A stretch of DNA of 64,000 nt from Dyella terrae. GTDB taxonomy: Bacteria; Pseudomonadota; Gammaproteobacteria; Xanthomonadales; Rhodanobacteraceae. Below the pieces are notes generated by a model. It was given only the letters and a program-made list of their open reading frames with translations, made no database searches and was not told where the DNA came from. The translations under genes were made by a program, and so were the position numbers. The DNA lies in the NCBI RefSeq assembly GCF_004322705.1, contig NZ_SIZZ01000001.1:2338984-2402983 (forward strand). The letters are read 5' to 3'. Shown piece by piece: positions 61,989-64,000 of this stretch (positions are counted from its first letter, which is position 1; every line of letters begins with the position of its first letter).

Positions 61989-64000
<2,012 letters not shown>

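Overview
The window reads as one stretch of a high-GC gammaproteobacterial chromosome, most likely Xanthomonadales, family Rhodanobacteraceae (Luteibacter, Dyella or a relative). The evidence is the protein-level character of the core genes, the order mreBCD-mrdA-rodA / mltB-rlpA-dacA-ybeD-lipB-lipA, a class II ribonucleotide reductase split into NrdJa and NrdJb, a lysine/alanine-rich histone H1-like protein, and REP-type palindromes of the ATGCCGGC...GCCGGCAT kind. This placement is from recognition, not from a search.

Layout. 0-13.7 kb is an accessory region of small secreted or membrane proteins of unknown function. Among them are a LysR regulator divergent from a carboxymuconolactone decarboxylase-like gene, a GNAT acetyltransferase and a periplasmic beta-lactamase-fold serine hydrolase. 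It is littered with short decayed mobile-element ends of the form GGGG(T/C)CAG...TTCC. 13.8-15.2 kb is a MarR regulator translationally coupled to a CPBP intramembrane protease, with a clear operator-like palindrome in front. 15.4-20.1 kb is a three-gene minus-strand operon of envelope glycan enzymes: a GT9 heptosyltransferase-like protein and two ArnT/PMT-like GT39 membrane glycosyltransferases. 20.5-27.0 kb is a visibly lower-GC array of small, overlapping minus-strand genes that look like immunity genes of polymorphic toxin systems. It contains a duplicated and decayed two-gene cassette and no intact toxin.

27.2-63.6 kb is mostly core genome. It holds nrdJb, the H1-like gene and nrdJa; a six-unit 114-bp REP array; a DegP/DegQ protease; a PstS-like binding protein carrying a LysM domain; a HAD phosphatase; an M17 aminopeptidase; and metE under a cobalamin riboswitch, divergent from an M1 aminopeptidase. 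These are followed by the tail-specific protease, lipoate synthesis (lipA, lipB), ybeD, dacA, rlpA and mltB. A three-subunit membrane gluconate 2-dehydrogenase-like complex then sits between mltB and the rod-shape operon mreB-mreC-mreD-mrdA-rodA. A PfkB kinase, two small membrane or secreted proteins and glycerol kinase follow. The window ends inside a 5S rRNA gene at the 3' end of an rRNA operon on the minus strand.

How the genes fit together. The cell-wall block supplies elongation (MreBCD, PBP2, RodA) and remodelling (MltB, RlpA, DacA). Vitamin B12 links two loci: the riboswitch should shut off B12-independent MetE when B12 is present, and NrdJ needs B12, with a NrdR-box-like palindrome upstream of it. 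Repeats and palindromes (REP array, degenerate heptads, a 33-bp inverted repeat, tandem terminators with matching stems) mark several junctions between core and accessory DNA.
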